DNA of 19,086 bases from Treponema sp. GTDB taxonomy: Bacteria; Spirochaetota; Spirochaetia; Treponematales; Breznakiellaceae. The stretch covers positions 1-19,086 of the forward strand of contig JAISOR010000144.1 of the NCBI GenBank assembly GCA_031275535.1, given 5' to 3'. The translations under genes and the position numbers were made by a program. This document shows, piece by piece, positions 7,349-15,328 of this stretch (the stretch's first letter is position 1; each line of letters starts with the position of its first letter). The notes under the pieces are model-generated. The model was not told where the DNA came from and made no database searches. It worked only from the letters and a program-made list of their open reading frames with translations.

Positions 7349-8841
7349 AGAGGATTATTTTAAAGCCCGGAGAGGAGCGGCGGCTCCTCCGGGGGCATCC
7401 CTGGGTGTATGACAACGAGGTTGCCCGGATCCTTGGCCCCGCCGGTCCGGCGAGCCTGGACATGGGGGAACTGGCGGACGTGGAGAGTTCCCGGAAGGAG
7501 TATCTGGGCCGGGCCTTTGTGAATCCCCGGTCAAAGATCATCGCCCGCATCTATTCCCCCTCCAAGGAAGGGGTGGATAAGGGCTTCTTTAAGCGGCGGT
7601 TCCGGGAATCAATAAACCGGCGCTTCCTTGATCCGGGAGGCGCCGGGCCCGGCTCCGCGGGGGCCCTTGATCTATACCGGGAATCGGCGCGGCTGGTCTT
7701 TGGGGAGGCCGATTTTTTGCCGGGGCTCATCGTGGACCGCTTTGTAGGCTGGGCCCTGGAGGATGCCGAGGCCGCTGTTCCGGAACGGCCCCTGCGTTTC
7801 GAGACCCTCGAGGCCCGGCTGGGGCCTCCCCGGTCCTGGCTGTCGATCCAGTTTCTGATCAGCGGTATGGATTGCCGCAGGGAGGAAATTCTCCCGGCCC
7901 TGGAAGAGGTCCTGGGCCGGGACATGCCGGCCCTTCCCCCGGGGCCGGGAAGCTTCGGGGAGGGTGCGGAAGGCCCCCAAGGGGAAGCGGCCGCTCCCCT
8001 GGAGCTTCGGGCCGCCCCCCTGGGGCCGCCTTGCGGCATCATCGAAAAATCCGGCGCCAAGGTCCGGGAACTGGAGGGTCTTCCCCTTAGGGAGGGGCTG
8101 CTCCGGGGAACCTTTCCCCCCTCGGGGATCCTGATATTCGAAAACGGCTTTCCCTTCTGTGTCCATCCGGAGGAGGGGCAAAAGACCGGCCACTTTCTGG
8201 ATCAGCGGGAGAACCGTCTCCGGGCAGCGGTTCTTGCCCTGGGGGGATCGGCTTTGCCGGCAGGGGCGGCGGTCCGGGAAACTCCTCCCCGCCGGGAGTT
8301 CCGGGTCCTGGACGCCTGCGCCTATACCGGCGGCTTCGGCATCCACGCCGCCCGGCTGGGGGCCGCCGCGGGGGTGGATACCGCCGTAAGCGCCCTGGAT
8401 GTTTCCGCGGCGGCCCTGGAGACCCTGCGGAAAAACGCCGCATTGAACGGGGTAGGGGACCGGGTTGAGGCGGCGGAGGCGGATATCTTCGATGCCCTTC
8501 CCCGGTATGAGCGGGCCAGGGAACGGTTTGACCTCATCATCCTGGATCCCCCGGCCTTTGCTAAATCCCGGACCGCCCTGGAAGGGGCCCTTAGGGGCTA
8601 TAGGGAGATCAACCTCCGGGCCATAAAGCTCCTTGCCAGGGGCGGCGCCCTGGTAAGCTGTTCCTGCAGCCAGGCCCTGGATGAGGGACGCTTCAAGCGG
8701 ATGATAGAGGAGGCCGCCGCCGATGCGGAACGCCGCCTGGTCCGGATAGATTTTCGCTATCAGGCCGCGGATCATCCCATCCTGGTGGGCTACGACGAAT
8801 CCCTGTACCTTAAATGCGGGTACTACCGGGTCCGGGATTAG
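7345..8841 (+). CDS. RlmI-type class I SAM-dependent rRNA methyltransferase (PUA domain)
   Basis: This 498-residue protein has an N-terminal PUA RNA-binding domain (about 1-90, beginning ILKPGEERRLLRGHPWVYDNEV) and a C-terminal Rossmann methyltransferase. SAM motif I is VLDACAYTGGFGIHAA at 321-336 and motif IV is DPPAFAKS at 401-408, followed by SCSCSQ. This is the RlmI/COG1092 arrangement, whose characterised E. coli member makes m5C1962 in 23S rRNA. At about 396 residues usual length it is roughly 100 residues too long. The excess is mainly a Pro/Gly/Ala-rich stretch near residues 195-235 plus another before motif I. The start is TTG 7345, overlapping the ppk TGA as TTGA, with GGGGGAAGG upstream; this suggests translational coupling. 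Exact rRNA target is inferred. Confidence 0.85.
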   Translation: MKRIILKPGEERRLLRGHPWVYDNEVARILGPAGPASLDMGELADVESSRKEYLGRAFVNPRSKIIARIYSPSKEGVDKGFFKRRFRESINRRFLDPGGAGPGSAGALDLYRESARLVFGEADFLPGLIVDRFVGWALEDAEAAVPERPLRFETLEARLGPPRSWLSIQFLISGMDCRREEILPALEEVLGRDMPALPPGPGSFGEGAEGPQGEAAAPLELRAAPLGPPCGIIEKSGAKVRELEGLPLREGLLRGTFPPSGILIFENGFPFCVHPEEGQKTGHFLDQRENRLRAAVLALGGSALPAGAAVRETPPRREFRVLDACAYTGGFGIHAARLGAAAGVDTAVSALDVSAAALETLRKNAALNGVGDRVEAAEADIFDALPRYERARERFDLIILDPPAFAKSRTALEGALRGYREINLRAIKLLARGGALVSCSCSQALDEGRFKRMIEEAAADAERRLVRIDFRYQAADHPILVGYDESLYLKCGYYRVRD

Positions 8842-9006
8842 CATATTGTAAACAGTAAGTGGTGCGGCACATCGTTGCACCCGTTAAGACAAAAAGCATC
8901 CTGAGCCAAGCCGGTCCAGGCGCTCCGCTCTTGTTTTCAAGCCCATAAAAATTAATTTCATAGCGGCTTCGTCATTCGGAAATGATTGTCGATGTTTTAT
9001 AACACT

Positions 9007-9070
9007 CTTCACCCTTCACTCCCCACCCTCTCTTCACTCCCAACTCCTCTTCACACTCTCTTCACTTCAC
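9007..9070. repeat. Degenerate pyrimidine-rich CTTCAC repeat
   Basis: CTTCAC occurs six times (9007, 9014, 9032, 9049, 9060, 9065) in a stretch that is almost pure pyrimidine, reading AGTGAAG-like on the other strand. It lies between the convergent ends of the methyltransferase gene and thyX and reaches into the thyX stop codon. No T-tract hairpin is seen in 8842-9066; only a short GGTGC/GCACC stem at 8861-8881. Confidence 0.7.
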
Positions 9071-9909
9071 TTCTGCCTTCCGCTCCTCAGTTTTTCCTCA
9101 AACCGTTCCAGGGCTTTTCCCCCCAGGGGCGCCGTTCCATCCGCCGGGGCAAGGCGGCGTTTAAGCTCCGCAAATTCCTCTTTGGAAAAGGAGACCCCCC
9201 CCAGGATATGCCGCTCGAAAGATTCACAGCAGCGGGGGGCTACCTTTTGGGTTATGGCAAACAGTACCTCCGCATAGAGGCGGATCTCCCTTTGGGCATG
9301 GGAGTCCAGCCGGAGTTCGAGGAAATGAAACAGGTTATGGAGGTCTATCTGCCAGTACCATTCGGTATAGAGCGACAGGGGAAGGTTTATCCGGGCCAGT
9401 TCCCGGGCTATACCCTGCTCAATCAGGCCGGAGTACCCGGCATAGGCCTGCCGCTGCCCTTCGGCAAGGGCGGACCGGACCCGGGCGGCGGCATCGGCGG
9501 AGAGGGCTTCTTCGGAGCGGCCCTGCTTGTTATCCGTGCTTTGCGGGGCTATGTCCCCGGGATCGGGGACATAGAAATCGTCCTTCATCACCGAGTAACG
9601 GCCGGATATCTCGTTGAGCCGGGCGGTGCGGTGGCGGATCCACTGGCGGGCCACAAAAATAGGGAGCTTTACGTGAAAGGTAAGTACCACCTGCTCAAAG
9701 GGGGAAGTGTGATGGTTCCTCAAAAGGTAATCGATAAGCCCCGCATCTTCCCGGTACGTCCTGGTTCCGGATCCATAGGATACCCTGGCGGACTGTACCA
9801 CCCGTTCATCCCCGCCAAGGTAATCCACCAGACGGATAAAGCCCTTATCCAGGACCGGAAACTCCTTATCTAAAACCGCCTCCGCTTCGGAAACGATACA
9901 ATGGGCCAT
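9067..9909 (-). CDS. thyX: Flavin-dependent thymidylate synthase
   Basis: ThyX makes dTMP from dUMP using methylenetetrahydrofolate, FAD and NADPH. The diagnostic RHRx7S motif is present as RHRTARLNEIS at residues 92-102, preceded by HHTSPFEQ and followed by RYS. Read from ATG 9909 the protein has 280 residues. An in-frame ATG at 9921 would add four residues, but GGAGG (9919-9915) lies between the two, five bases before the second ATG, so 9909 is the better start. The gene is 34 nt downstream of the transglutaminase-like gene in the same direction, so cotranscription is likely although the functions are unrelated. Confidence 0.96.
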   Translation of the reverse strand: MAHCIVSEAEAVLDKEFPVLDKGFIRLVDYLGGDERVVQSARVSYGSGTRTYREDAGLIDYLLRNHHTSPFEQVVLTFHVKLPIFVARQWIRHRTARLNEISGRYSVMKDDFYVPDPGDIAPQSTDNKQGRSEEALSADAAARVRSALAEGQRQAYAGYSGLIEQGIARELARINLPLSLYTEWYWQIDLHNLFHFLELRLDSHAQREIRLYAEVLFAITQKVAPRCCESFERHILGGVSFSKEEFAELKRRLAPADGTAPLGGKALERFEEKLRSGRQK

Positions 9910-9914
9910 AAAAT

Positions 9915-9919
9915 CCTCC
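9915..9919 (-). promoter_or_regulatory. Ribosome binding site that fixes the thyX start
   Basis: Minus-strand GGAGG sits five bases before ATG 9909 and directly after ATG 9921, so only the inner ATG is properly placed. Confidence 0.75.
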
Positions 9920-9943
9920 ATAAAAAAGGGGCTTAAATCCCCG

Positions 9944-11431
9944 CTAGTGCTTCAAAGCCTGATTCACCAGATTATAATCCGCGGTAAGCCGCCGGTCATT
10001 GGGGAATTCCTCCAGGGCCGTCAGGATCATCCGCCGGGCGCCTTCATAATCCCCCTGATTATAAAGATCCGCAAAGCTATTATGAAGGGCCGCCACCTGG
10101 TTTGAGCGGAATACCCGGAGGGCGTTTTGAAGCCGGGGATTATCGCCATAGGCTGCCAGGGCCTCTTCGACATAGGCGATGGCCGCGGAGAAGCCCCTTT
10201 CCGAGGCCAGACGCTCCCCCTCTTTAAGGAGGAGTACGGTCCGCAGTTCCCCTATGCGGCTCTCCGGCAGGGCGGAACGGCCCTGCACGGCGTCCAGATT
10301 CCCCAGCAGGGCCCGGACCTCTGCGGCGGTTCCCGCCCGGTCAACGAGCTGTACCAGTTCGGCGTCCAGGACCAGCGCGTCCAGGCGGTCGAAATTGCCG
10401 GGGCTAAGACGGAAGGCGTTAACCCGTAACTCATTCCGGGCATCGTCTATGCGCTGGCTCCGCAGGAGCTTTACCAGCAGGTTATTCATGGCGGCATAGT
10501 TAAATTCCTGCCACCGGGCCTCGTCGGGATACCGCTGCCCCGCGGCGGCGGCCCAAAGAAGGGCGTCGGTTTCCCGCCCCTCCTTAACCAGGGAGGCCCC
10601 ATAATTAAAAAGCCTGTCCATCATATCCTTTTGGGGGTCCGGGAAAAAGGGGGAAGATACCGGGTCCCGGCGTTCCGCCAGCAGGGCCGCCCGGTTTACC
10701 GCCAGGGGTACGGCCTCACCATAACGGCCCCGGGATTCCATCTCAAAGATCCGGTTGGAAAGGATAAGGGACACCAGTTCCAAAACGCTGATGTCCGTCC
10801 GGTCCCGGTAATTCCGGGACGGCACATAGGCAAAGCCCGTAAGCCGGCCAAAGCCGTCGTGAAATTCCCGGCGGCTTCCGGGATCAAATCCATAGGGATT
10901 GGTCGTTTCCACGTCGATCAATTCGGACCCCGTATCGACCCTTACAAAGGCATGATCCCGGGTCATTACCCCCTGGACATTTAAGCCGGCGGAAAGGGCG
11001 AGGATGGTATAGAGTACTGCGGAAGAAACACAGTTATACCGGCCGGTGGTAAAAATTTCATCCACCCTGGTCTGGTGTTCCGCATAGGATGTAAGGAACC
11101 GTTGATGGATAAAGGAGAGGATGAATTCCCCCCGTTCCCGGGGCTGAACAGGCAGCGACGGGGAAGCCCGCAGCTCCGCCGCCGCTTCCCGGAGCAGTTC
11201 CTCAAAGGGGGCCCTGTTCCGGCTTCCCGCGCCGGCGTTTTCCGGCCCTTCCACCGCGGAGGCCCAAAGGGCTATTTCCCCCAGATCCTGCCACGAATAG
11301 GGCCTGTCTTTGCCGCGCCGGGCGTATTCGCCGGCCCTGGCATCCGCTTCCAGGGGGGGGAACAGGCTGGCCTGGGCGGATAATTCAATAACTAACAAAA
11401 CAAAAATTCCGGAGAAAATACCCTTTCTCAT
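9944..11431 (-). CDS. Exported transglutaminase-like protein with TPR-type helical C-terminus
   Basis: This 495-residue protein begins with a signal peptide (basic start, hydrophobic FSGIFVLLVIELSAQAS, likely cut after AQA) and should be exported. Residues about 90-200 look like a transglutaminase/papain-like core. It has Cys134 in GRYNCVSSAVLYTILAL, His160 in RDHAFVRV, and Asp173 in LIDVETT, in the order and spacing of a Cys-His-Asp triad. From about 225 to the end the protein is all helical with tetratricopeptide-like periodicity, for example GDYEGARRMILTALEEFPND near the C-terminus. Such proteins may be peptidases or cell-envelope cross-linking or scaffold proteins; the substrate is not evident. 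The ATG at 11431 has AGGGTG upstream. The gene leads into thyX and diverges from the EamA gene across only 46 bp. Confidence 0.72.
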   Translation of the reverse strand: MRKGIFSGIFVLLVIELSAQASLFPPLEADARAGEYARRGKDRPYSWQDLGEIALWASAVEGPENAGAGSRNRAPFEELLREAAAELRASPSLPVQPRERGEFILSFIHQRFLTSYAEHQTRVDEIFTTGRYNCVSSAVLYTILALSAGLNVQGVMTRDHAFVRVDTGSELIDVETTNPYGFDPGSRREFHDGFGRLTGFAYVPSRNYRDRTDISVLELVSLILSNRIFEMESRGRYGEAVPLAVNRAALLAERRDPVSSPFFPDPQKDMMDRLFNYGASLVKEGRETDALLWAAAAGQRYPDEARWQEFNYAAMNNLLVKLLRSQRIDDARNELRVNAFRLSPGNFDRLDALVLDAELVQLVDRAGTAAEVRALLGNLDAVQGRSALPESRIGELRTVLLLKEGERLASERGFSAAIAYVEEALAAYGDNPRLQNALRVFRSNQVAALHNSFADLYNQGDYEGARRMILTALEEFPNDRRLTADYNLVNQALKH

Positions 11432-11462
11432 AAATTCACCCTTTTACATAAGCCGTAATTAC

Positions 11463-11468
11463 TATAAC
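11463..11468 (+). promoter_or_regulatory. Possible -10 element just upstream of the EamA start
   Basis: TATAAC lies nine bases before ATG 11478, so transcription would begin at or within a few bases of the start codon. No convincing -35 is seen at 16-18 nt spacing. Taken with the missing ribosome site, it suggests a leaderless or near-leaderless mRNA. Confidence 0.3.
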
Positions 11469-11477
11469 ATAAATAAC

Positions 11478-12464
11478 ATGAATAAACAGGCCTTACGGGC
11501 GGATATTCTCTTGCTATTGACTTCCTGCATCTGGGGTTTTGCCTTTGTCGCCCAGCGATCCGGCATGGATTATATGGGGCCCTTTACCTTTAACGGCATC
11601 CGCTTTCTCCTGGGAAGCCTTTCCCTGCTTCCCCTGATCCTGTACCGCAAAAAAAAAACCGGAAACCGGGATGGGGGCAGCCGGGGGGAAGCGCCGGTTC
11701 AGTCCTGGGGAGCGGATCCGGCACGGGGCCCCAGGGGGGGGGAACTTTCTATTTCTTCCACGGGACGGGTCGTCCTTTCATCCCTTTTAGCGGGGACCTG
11801 CCTCTTTATCGGCGCATCCCTTCAACAGGTGGGGATAATCTATACCACCGCCGGCCATTCAGGATTTATCACCGGCCTTTATGTGGTACTGGTTCCCATA
11901 TTTGGCCTTTTTATAGGCAAAAAAACCGGACTTTCCACCTGGATAGGGGCGGGTTTTACCCTGACGGGGCTGTACTTCCTCAGCGCCGCGGGGAATGCCT
12001 CATCAATTAACCCCGGGGATATTATAACCGCCATAAGCGCCGTTTTCTGGACCCTGCATGTCCTGGTCATCGATAGCCTGGTACAGACGGTAGATCCCCT
12101 GGTTCTTTCCACGGGGCAATTTGCCTGGTGCGGCCTCTTTTCCCTCATCATCGCCCTCTGTACCGAGCCCTTCCAGGCGGGATTTGCCATGGCCGGGCTC
12201 ATCCCCATTCTCTACGGGGGGCTGGCTTCCGTGGGAGTCGCCTATACCCTTCAGGTGGTAGCCCAGAGGGACGCTCCTCCGGCCCATGCCTCGATTATCC
12301 TCTGCCTGGAGGGGGTCTTTGCCGCCATAGGCGGGGTTATCATCCTTTCGGAACCTCTGGGCCCCTGGACCCTCCTGGGCTTCGCCCTGATGTTCTGCGG
12401 GATGCTGACCACCCAATGGGATGTCATCTGGGGGAAACCGGGAAAGCTGAGGAGTACCGCTTGA
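11478..12464 (+). CDS. EamA-family (DMT superfamily) transporter
   Basis: This 328-residue inner-membrane protein has about ten hydrophobic helices in two EamA repeats. The first opens with DILLLLTSCIWGFAFVAQRSGMDYMGP and the second with DIITAISAVFWTLHVLVIDS, then GGLASVGVAYTLQVVAQRDAPP and the terminal LEGVFAAIGGVIILSEPLG signature. The family exports amino acids, drugs or other metabolites; the substrate here cannot be told. The start at ATG 11478 matches the usual N-terminus but has no Shine-Dalgarno sequence. A hydrophilic loop of about 40 residues after TM2 carries an A10 run (11649-11658) and a G9 run (11734-11742). It diverges from the transglutaminase-like gene. Confidence 0.9.
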   Translation: MNKQALRADILLLLTSCIWGFAFVAQRSGMDYMGPFTFNGIRFLLGSLSLLPLILYRKKKTGNRDGGSRGEAPVQSWGADPARGPRGGELSISSTGRVVLSSLLAGTCLFIGASLQQVGIIYTTAGHSGFITGLYVVLVPIFGLFIGKKTGLSTWIGAGFTLTGLYFLSAAGNASSINPGDIITAISAVFWTLHVLVIDSLVQTVDPLVLSTGQFAWCGLFSLIIALCTEPFQAGFAMAGLIPILYGGLASVGVAYTLQVVAQRDAPPAHASIILCLEGVFAAIGGVIILSEPLGPWTLLGFALMFCGMLTTQWDVIWGKPGKLRSTA

Positions 12465-12532
12465 GAACCCTGGGCAACGCTAATAACTGAAAAAGCAACG
12501 GGGGGGAGTACCATACGGAGAGATTCGAATAG

Positions 12533-15253
12533 ATGAAAACGTTAATAAGATTAAGAAAACTGATCAACCATTATGTTTTTTCAGAGGATATCCCCCTGGA
12601 TGCCCGGATACTGAATATGATCTGTATGGTCGGCATAGTTGCGGCCCTGGGGTCCGCTATTACCCGTATTTTGATGGGTAGCAGCATATTTTTGCTTTTA
12701 GTTATGCTGGGTATTATTGTTTCTATTGCCGGCCTCTTATACGTTAGCAATCGTTTTCATTTATACAAGCTGGGAACCTGGATTACCCTGATCACCCTGG
12801 GGGATGTCTTGTTCCCCCTGGCGTTCTTTTTTCTCGGCGGCAGCGACGGGGGCATGGCCGCCTACTTTACCTTGAGTATCGTTCTTATCTTTCTGCTAAT
12901 CCGGGGTAAAAGCTGCGTCATCTTCCTGTCTATCCACATTATATGGATTATTTGCTGTCATTATATTGCTTACTTTTTCCCCCAGTTGGTTACGCCCCTC
13001 AAGGAATTTCAGAAGCCCCTGGATAATATCCAGTCTTTCCTGGTGTCCGGTTTCTTTATTGGCATGGTGATCATGTTTCAGAACCGGATATATCAAACGG
13101 AAAAAGACAAGGTGGAAAATTCAGGAAAGGCGCTGGTCAAACAGGACAGGCTGCTGCATGTGGTAAACGATGCGGCGGCGATACTCCTCGCATCGGACCC
13201 GGATCAATTTGAAGACGCCCTGTGGCAATGCATGGAAATGATGGCCCGCTGTGTTGAAATTGACCGCATAAATATTTGGAAAAACCATGTCCGGGGCGGC
13301 GTGTTGTACTATACCAAGGTCTATGAATGGGAAGAAAGCGCCGGCTTGCTGCAGGATGAGACCCAGTTAAGAATGGAATTCTCCTATCATGACAGTATCC
13401 CCGAATGGGAAGAAAAGCTTGCCGGGAGGCAGTGCATCAGCGGCCCGATCCGGCGTCTTTCAGAGACCGAACAGAGACGCCTGTCCCCCTATGGCATTCT
13501 ATCCATCCTGGTGATCCCCGTGTTTTTGCAGGATCATTTCTGGGGTTTTGTCAGTTTTGACGACAACCGAAAGGAGCGGGAATTCCCGGAAACCGAGGAA
13601 GGCATCCTCCACTCCGGGAGCCTCCTCATTGCCAACGCCATGATGCGTAACGAAATGACCCAAAATCTGGTTCAGGCCCGGGAGCGGGCCCTGTCCAGCG
13701 CCAAGGCCAAGTCGGAATTTCTGTCCAATATGAGCCACGAGATACGGACCCCCCTGAACGCAATTATCGGGATGACCGCCATAGCAAAGATCGCGTCCAA
13801 GACAGAACGCAAGGACTATTGCCTGGACAAGATAAACGACGCCTCCACCCATCTCCTGGGGGTCATTAACGATATACTGGATATGTCGAAAATAGAGGCG
13901 AACAAATTCGAGTTATCGCCGGAGGAATTCAACTTTGAAAAAATGCTCCAGCGGGTGGTCAATGTGATCAACTTCCGGGTGGATGAAAAGAGACAGCATT
14001 TTACCGTCCATCTGGATAAGAACATGCCCCATGTCCTGATCAGCGACAGCCAGAGACTCGCCCAGGTAATCACGAACCTTTTAAGCAACGCGGTAAAATT
14101 CACCCCCGAAAACGGGGCTATCCGGCTGGAAGCGAATTTAATAAAAGAGGAAGAGGGGCTATGTACCATAAAGATAGAAGTAAGCGATACGGGTATCGGA
14201 ATTGATGAGGAGCAGCAATTACGCCTCTTCTCTTCTTTTGAACAGGCGGATAGCAGCATATCCCGCAGGTTCGGCGGTACCGGGCTGGGGCTTGCCATAT
14301 CCAAACAGATCGTTGAAATGATGGGCGGGGAGATATGGGTGGAATCCGAACCCGGCCGGGGTTCCACCTTTGGCTTTACCATACAGGGGAAAAGGGGTAA
14401 GGAAAAGAAACAGCATATTCCCGTGTTTAGCCGGAAGAATTTGCGGACCCTGGTGGTGGACGATGAACCGGAGACCAGGAGCTATTTTGAGGATATCGCA
14501 ACGCGCTTCGGATTTGCCTGTGATACCGCGGCCAGCGGCGAGGAGGCCCTGGAAAAAATCCGGCAGGACGGCCCTTATACCATCTATTTTATAGACTGGA
14601 AGCTTCCCGGTATCGACGGTATCGAAGTTTCCCGGAAAATTAAAGAGTCCGAAGAACTGCACCCCGTTGTGATCATGATCTCTTCCACGGAATGGAGCCT
14701 CATCGAGACCAAGGCCCGGAGCGCCGGGGTGGATAAATTCCTGTCCAAGCCCCTCTTCCCTTCATCTATCGTTGATTGCATCAATGAGTGTCTGGGAATC
14801 GATACTATGCGGGCAGCGGAAAAGGGCCAGGAAAAAGAAATTGATTCTTTTATGGGGTACCGGATCTTACTGGCCGAAGATGTGGAAATTAACCGGGAAA
14901 TAGTGATTGCCCTGCTGGAACCGACCCGGCTTGTCATTGACTGCGCGGAGAACGGCGCCATAGCGGTAGAACGCTATAGTGAAAATCCCGATCAGTACCA
15001 GATGATCTTTATGGATGTCCAGATGCCCGAAATGGATGGTTACGAAGCCACCCGGCGGATCCGCGCCTGGGAAGCGGAACATCCGGAATCCTCAAGGCGG
15101 ATTCCGATTATCGCCATGACCGCCAATGTGTTTCGTGAGGATATTGAAAAATGCCTAAAATCGGGGATGGACGGCCATGTGGGGAAACCCCTGGATTTTG
15201 ACGAGGTCCTGGAAAAACTGCGCCAATTTTTACCCCAGAGCCCTCCGCAATAG
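12533..15253 (+). CDS. Membrane hybrid sensor histidine kinase with GAF and two receiver domains
   Basis: In this 906-residue protein, residues about 27-190 form six hydrophobic helices, a probable membrane sensor module. A GAF-like domain follows (about 205-385, with EDALWQCMEMMARCVEIDRINIW and GPIRRL). The HisKA dimerisation domain has SHEIRTPLNAIIGM with phospho-acceptor His402. The ATPase domain has an N box (NLLSNAVKFTPENG), a G1 box (DTGIGID) and a G2 box (GGTGLGLAIS). Receiver 1 carries Asp688 (FIDWKLPG) and a SKPL lysine; receiver 2 carries Asp828 (FMDVQMPEMDG) and a GKPL lysine. No HPt domain is present, so a separate phosphotransfer protein or output regulator is needed. No DNA-binding regulator adjoins it. 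The signal is unknown. The start has only a distant GGAG. Confidence 0.95.
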   Translation: MKTLIRLRKLINHYVFSEDIPLDARILNMICMVGIVAALGSAITRILMGSSIFLLLVMLGIIVSIAGLLYVSNRFHLYKLGTWITLITLGDVLFPLAFFFLGGSDGGMAAYFTLSIVLIFLLIRGKSCVIFLSIHIIWIICCHYIAYFFPQLVTPLKEFQKPLDNIQSFLVSGFFIGMVIMFQNRIYQTEKDKVENSGKALVKQDRLLHVVNDAAAILLASDPDQFEDALWQCMEMMARCVEIDRINIWKNHVRGGVLYYTKVYEWEESAGLLQDETQLRMEFSYHDSIPEWEEKLAGRQCISGPIRRLSETEQRRLSPYGILSILVIPVFLQDHFWGFVSFDDNRKEREFPETEEGILHSGSLLIANAMMRNEMTQNLVQARERALSSAKAKSEFLSNMSHEIRTPLNAIIGMTAIAKIASKTERKDYCLDKINDASTHLLGVINDILDMSKIEANKFELSPEEFNFEKMLQRVVNVINFRVDEKRQHFTVHLDKNMPHVLISDSQRLAQVITNLLSNAVKFTPENGAIRLEANLIKEEEGLCTIKIEVSDTGIGIDEEQQLRLFSSFEQADSSISRRFGGTGLGLAISKQIVEMMGGEIWVESEPGRGSTFGFTIQGKRGKEKKQHIPVFSRKNLRTLVVDDEPETRSYFEDIATRFGFACDTAASGEEALEKIRQDGPYTIYFIDWKLPGIDGIEVSRKIKESEELHPVVIMISSTEWSLIETKARSAGVDKFLSKPLFPSSIVDCINECLGIDTMRAAEKGQEKEIDSFMGYRILLAEDVEINREIVIALLEPTRLVIDCAENGAIAVERYSENPDQYQMIFMDVQMPEMDGYEATRRIRAWEAEHPESSRRIPIIAMTANVFREDIEKCLKSGMDGHVGKPLDFDEVLEKLRQFLPQSPPQ

Positions 15254-15328
15254 TTCCGGTAAGTCCGCGTTTGAACGAAAAAATGGCCCGGGCAGAACAT
15301 CTAAAAAAGGGCTCCATAGGGGGGAAGG

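Noticed and set aside
7672..8880. 402-residue minus-strand open frame opposite the methyltransferase gene
   Set aside because: It is Gly/Pro-rich with no motif, typical of antisense frames in GC-rich genes; the plus frame has clear SAM motifs.
8861..8881. Short stem GGTGC/GCACC after the methyltransferase gene as a terminator
   Set aside because: Only five base pairs, an 11-base loop and no following T-run.
8986..9873. Plus-strand frame opposite thyX
   Set aside because: It begins in the CTTCAC repeat and runs antisense to the unambiguous ThyX sequence.
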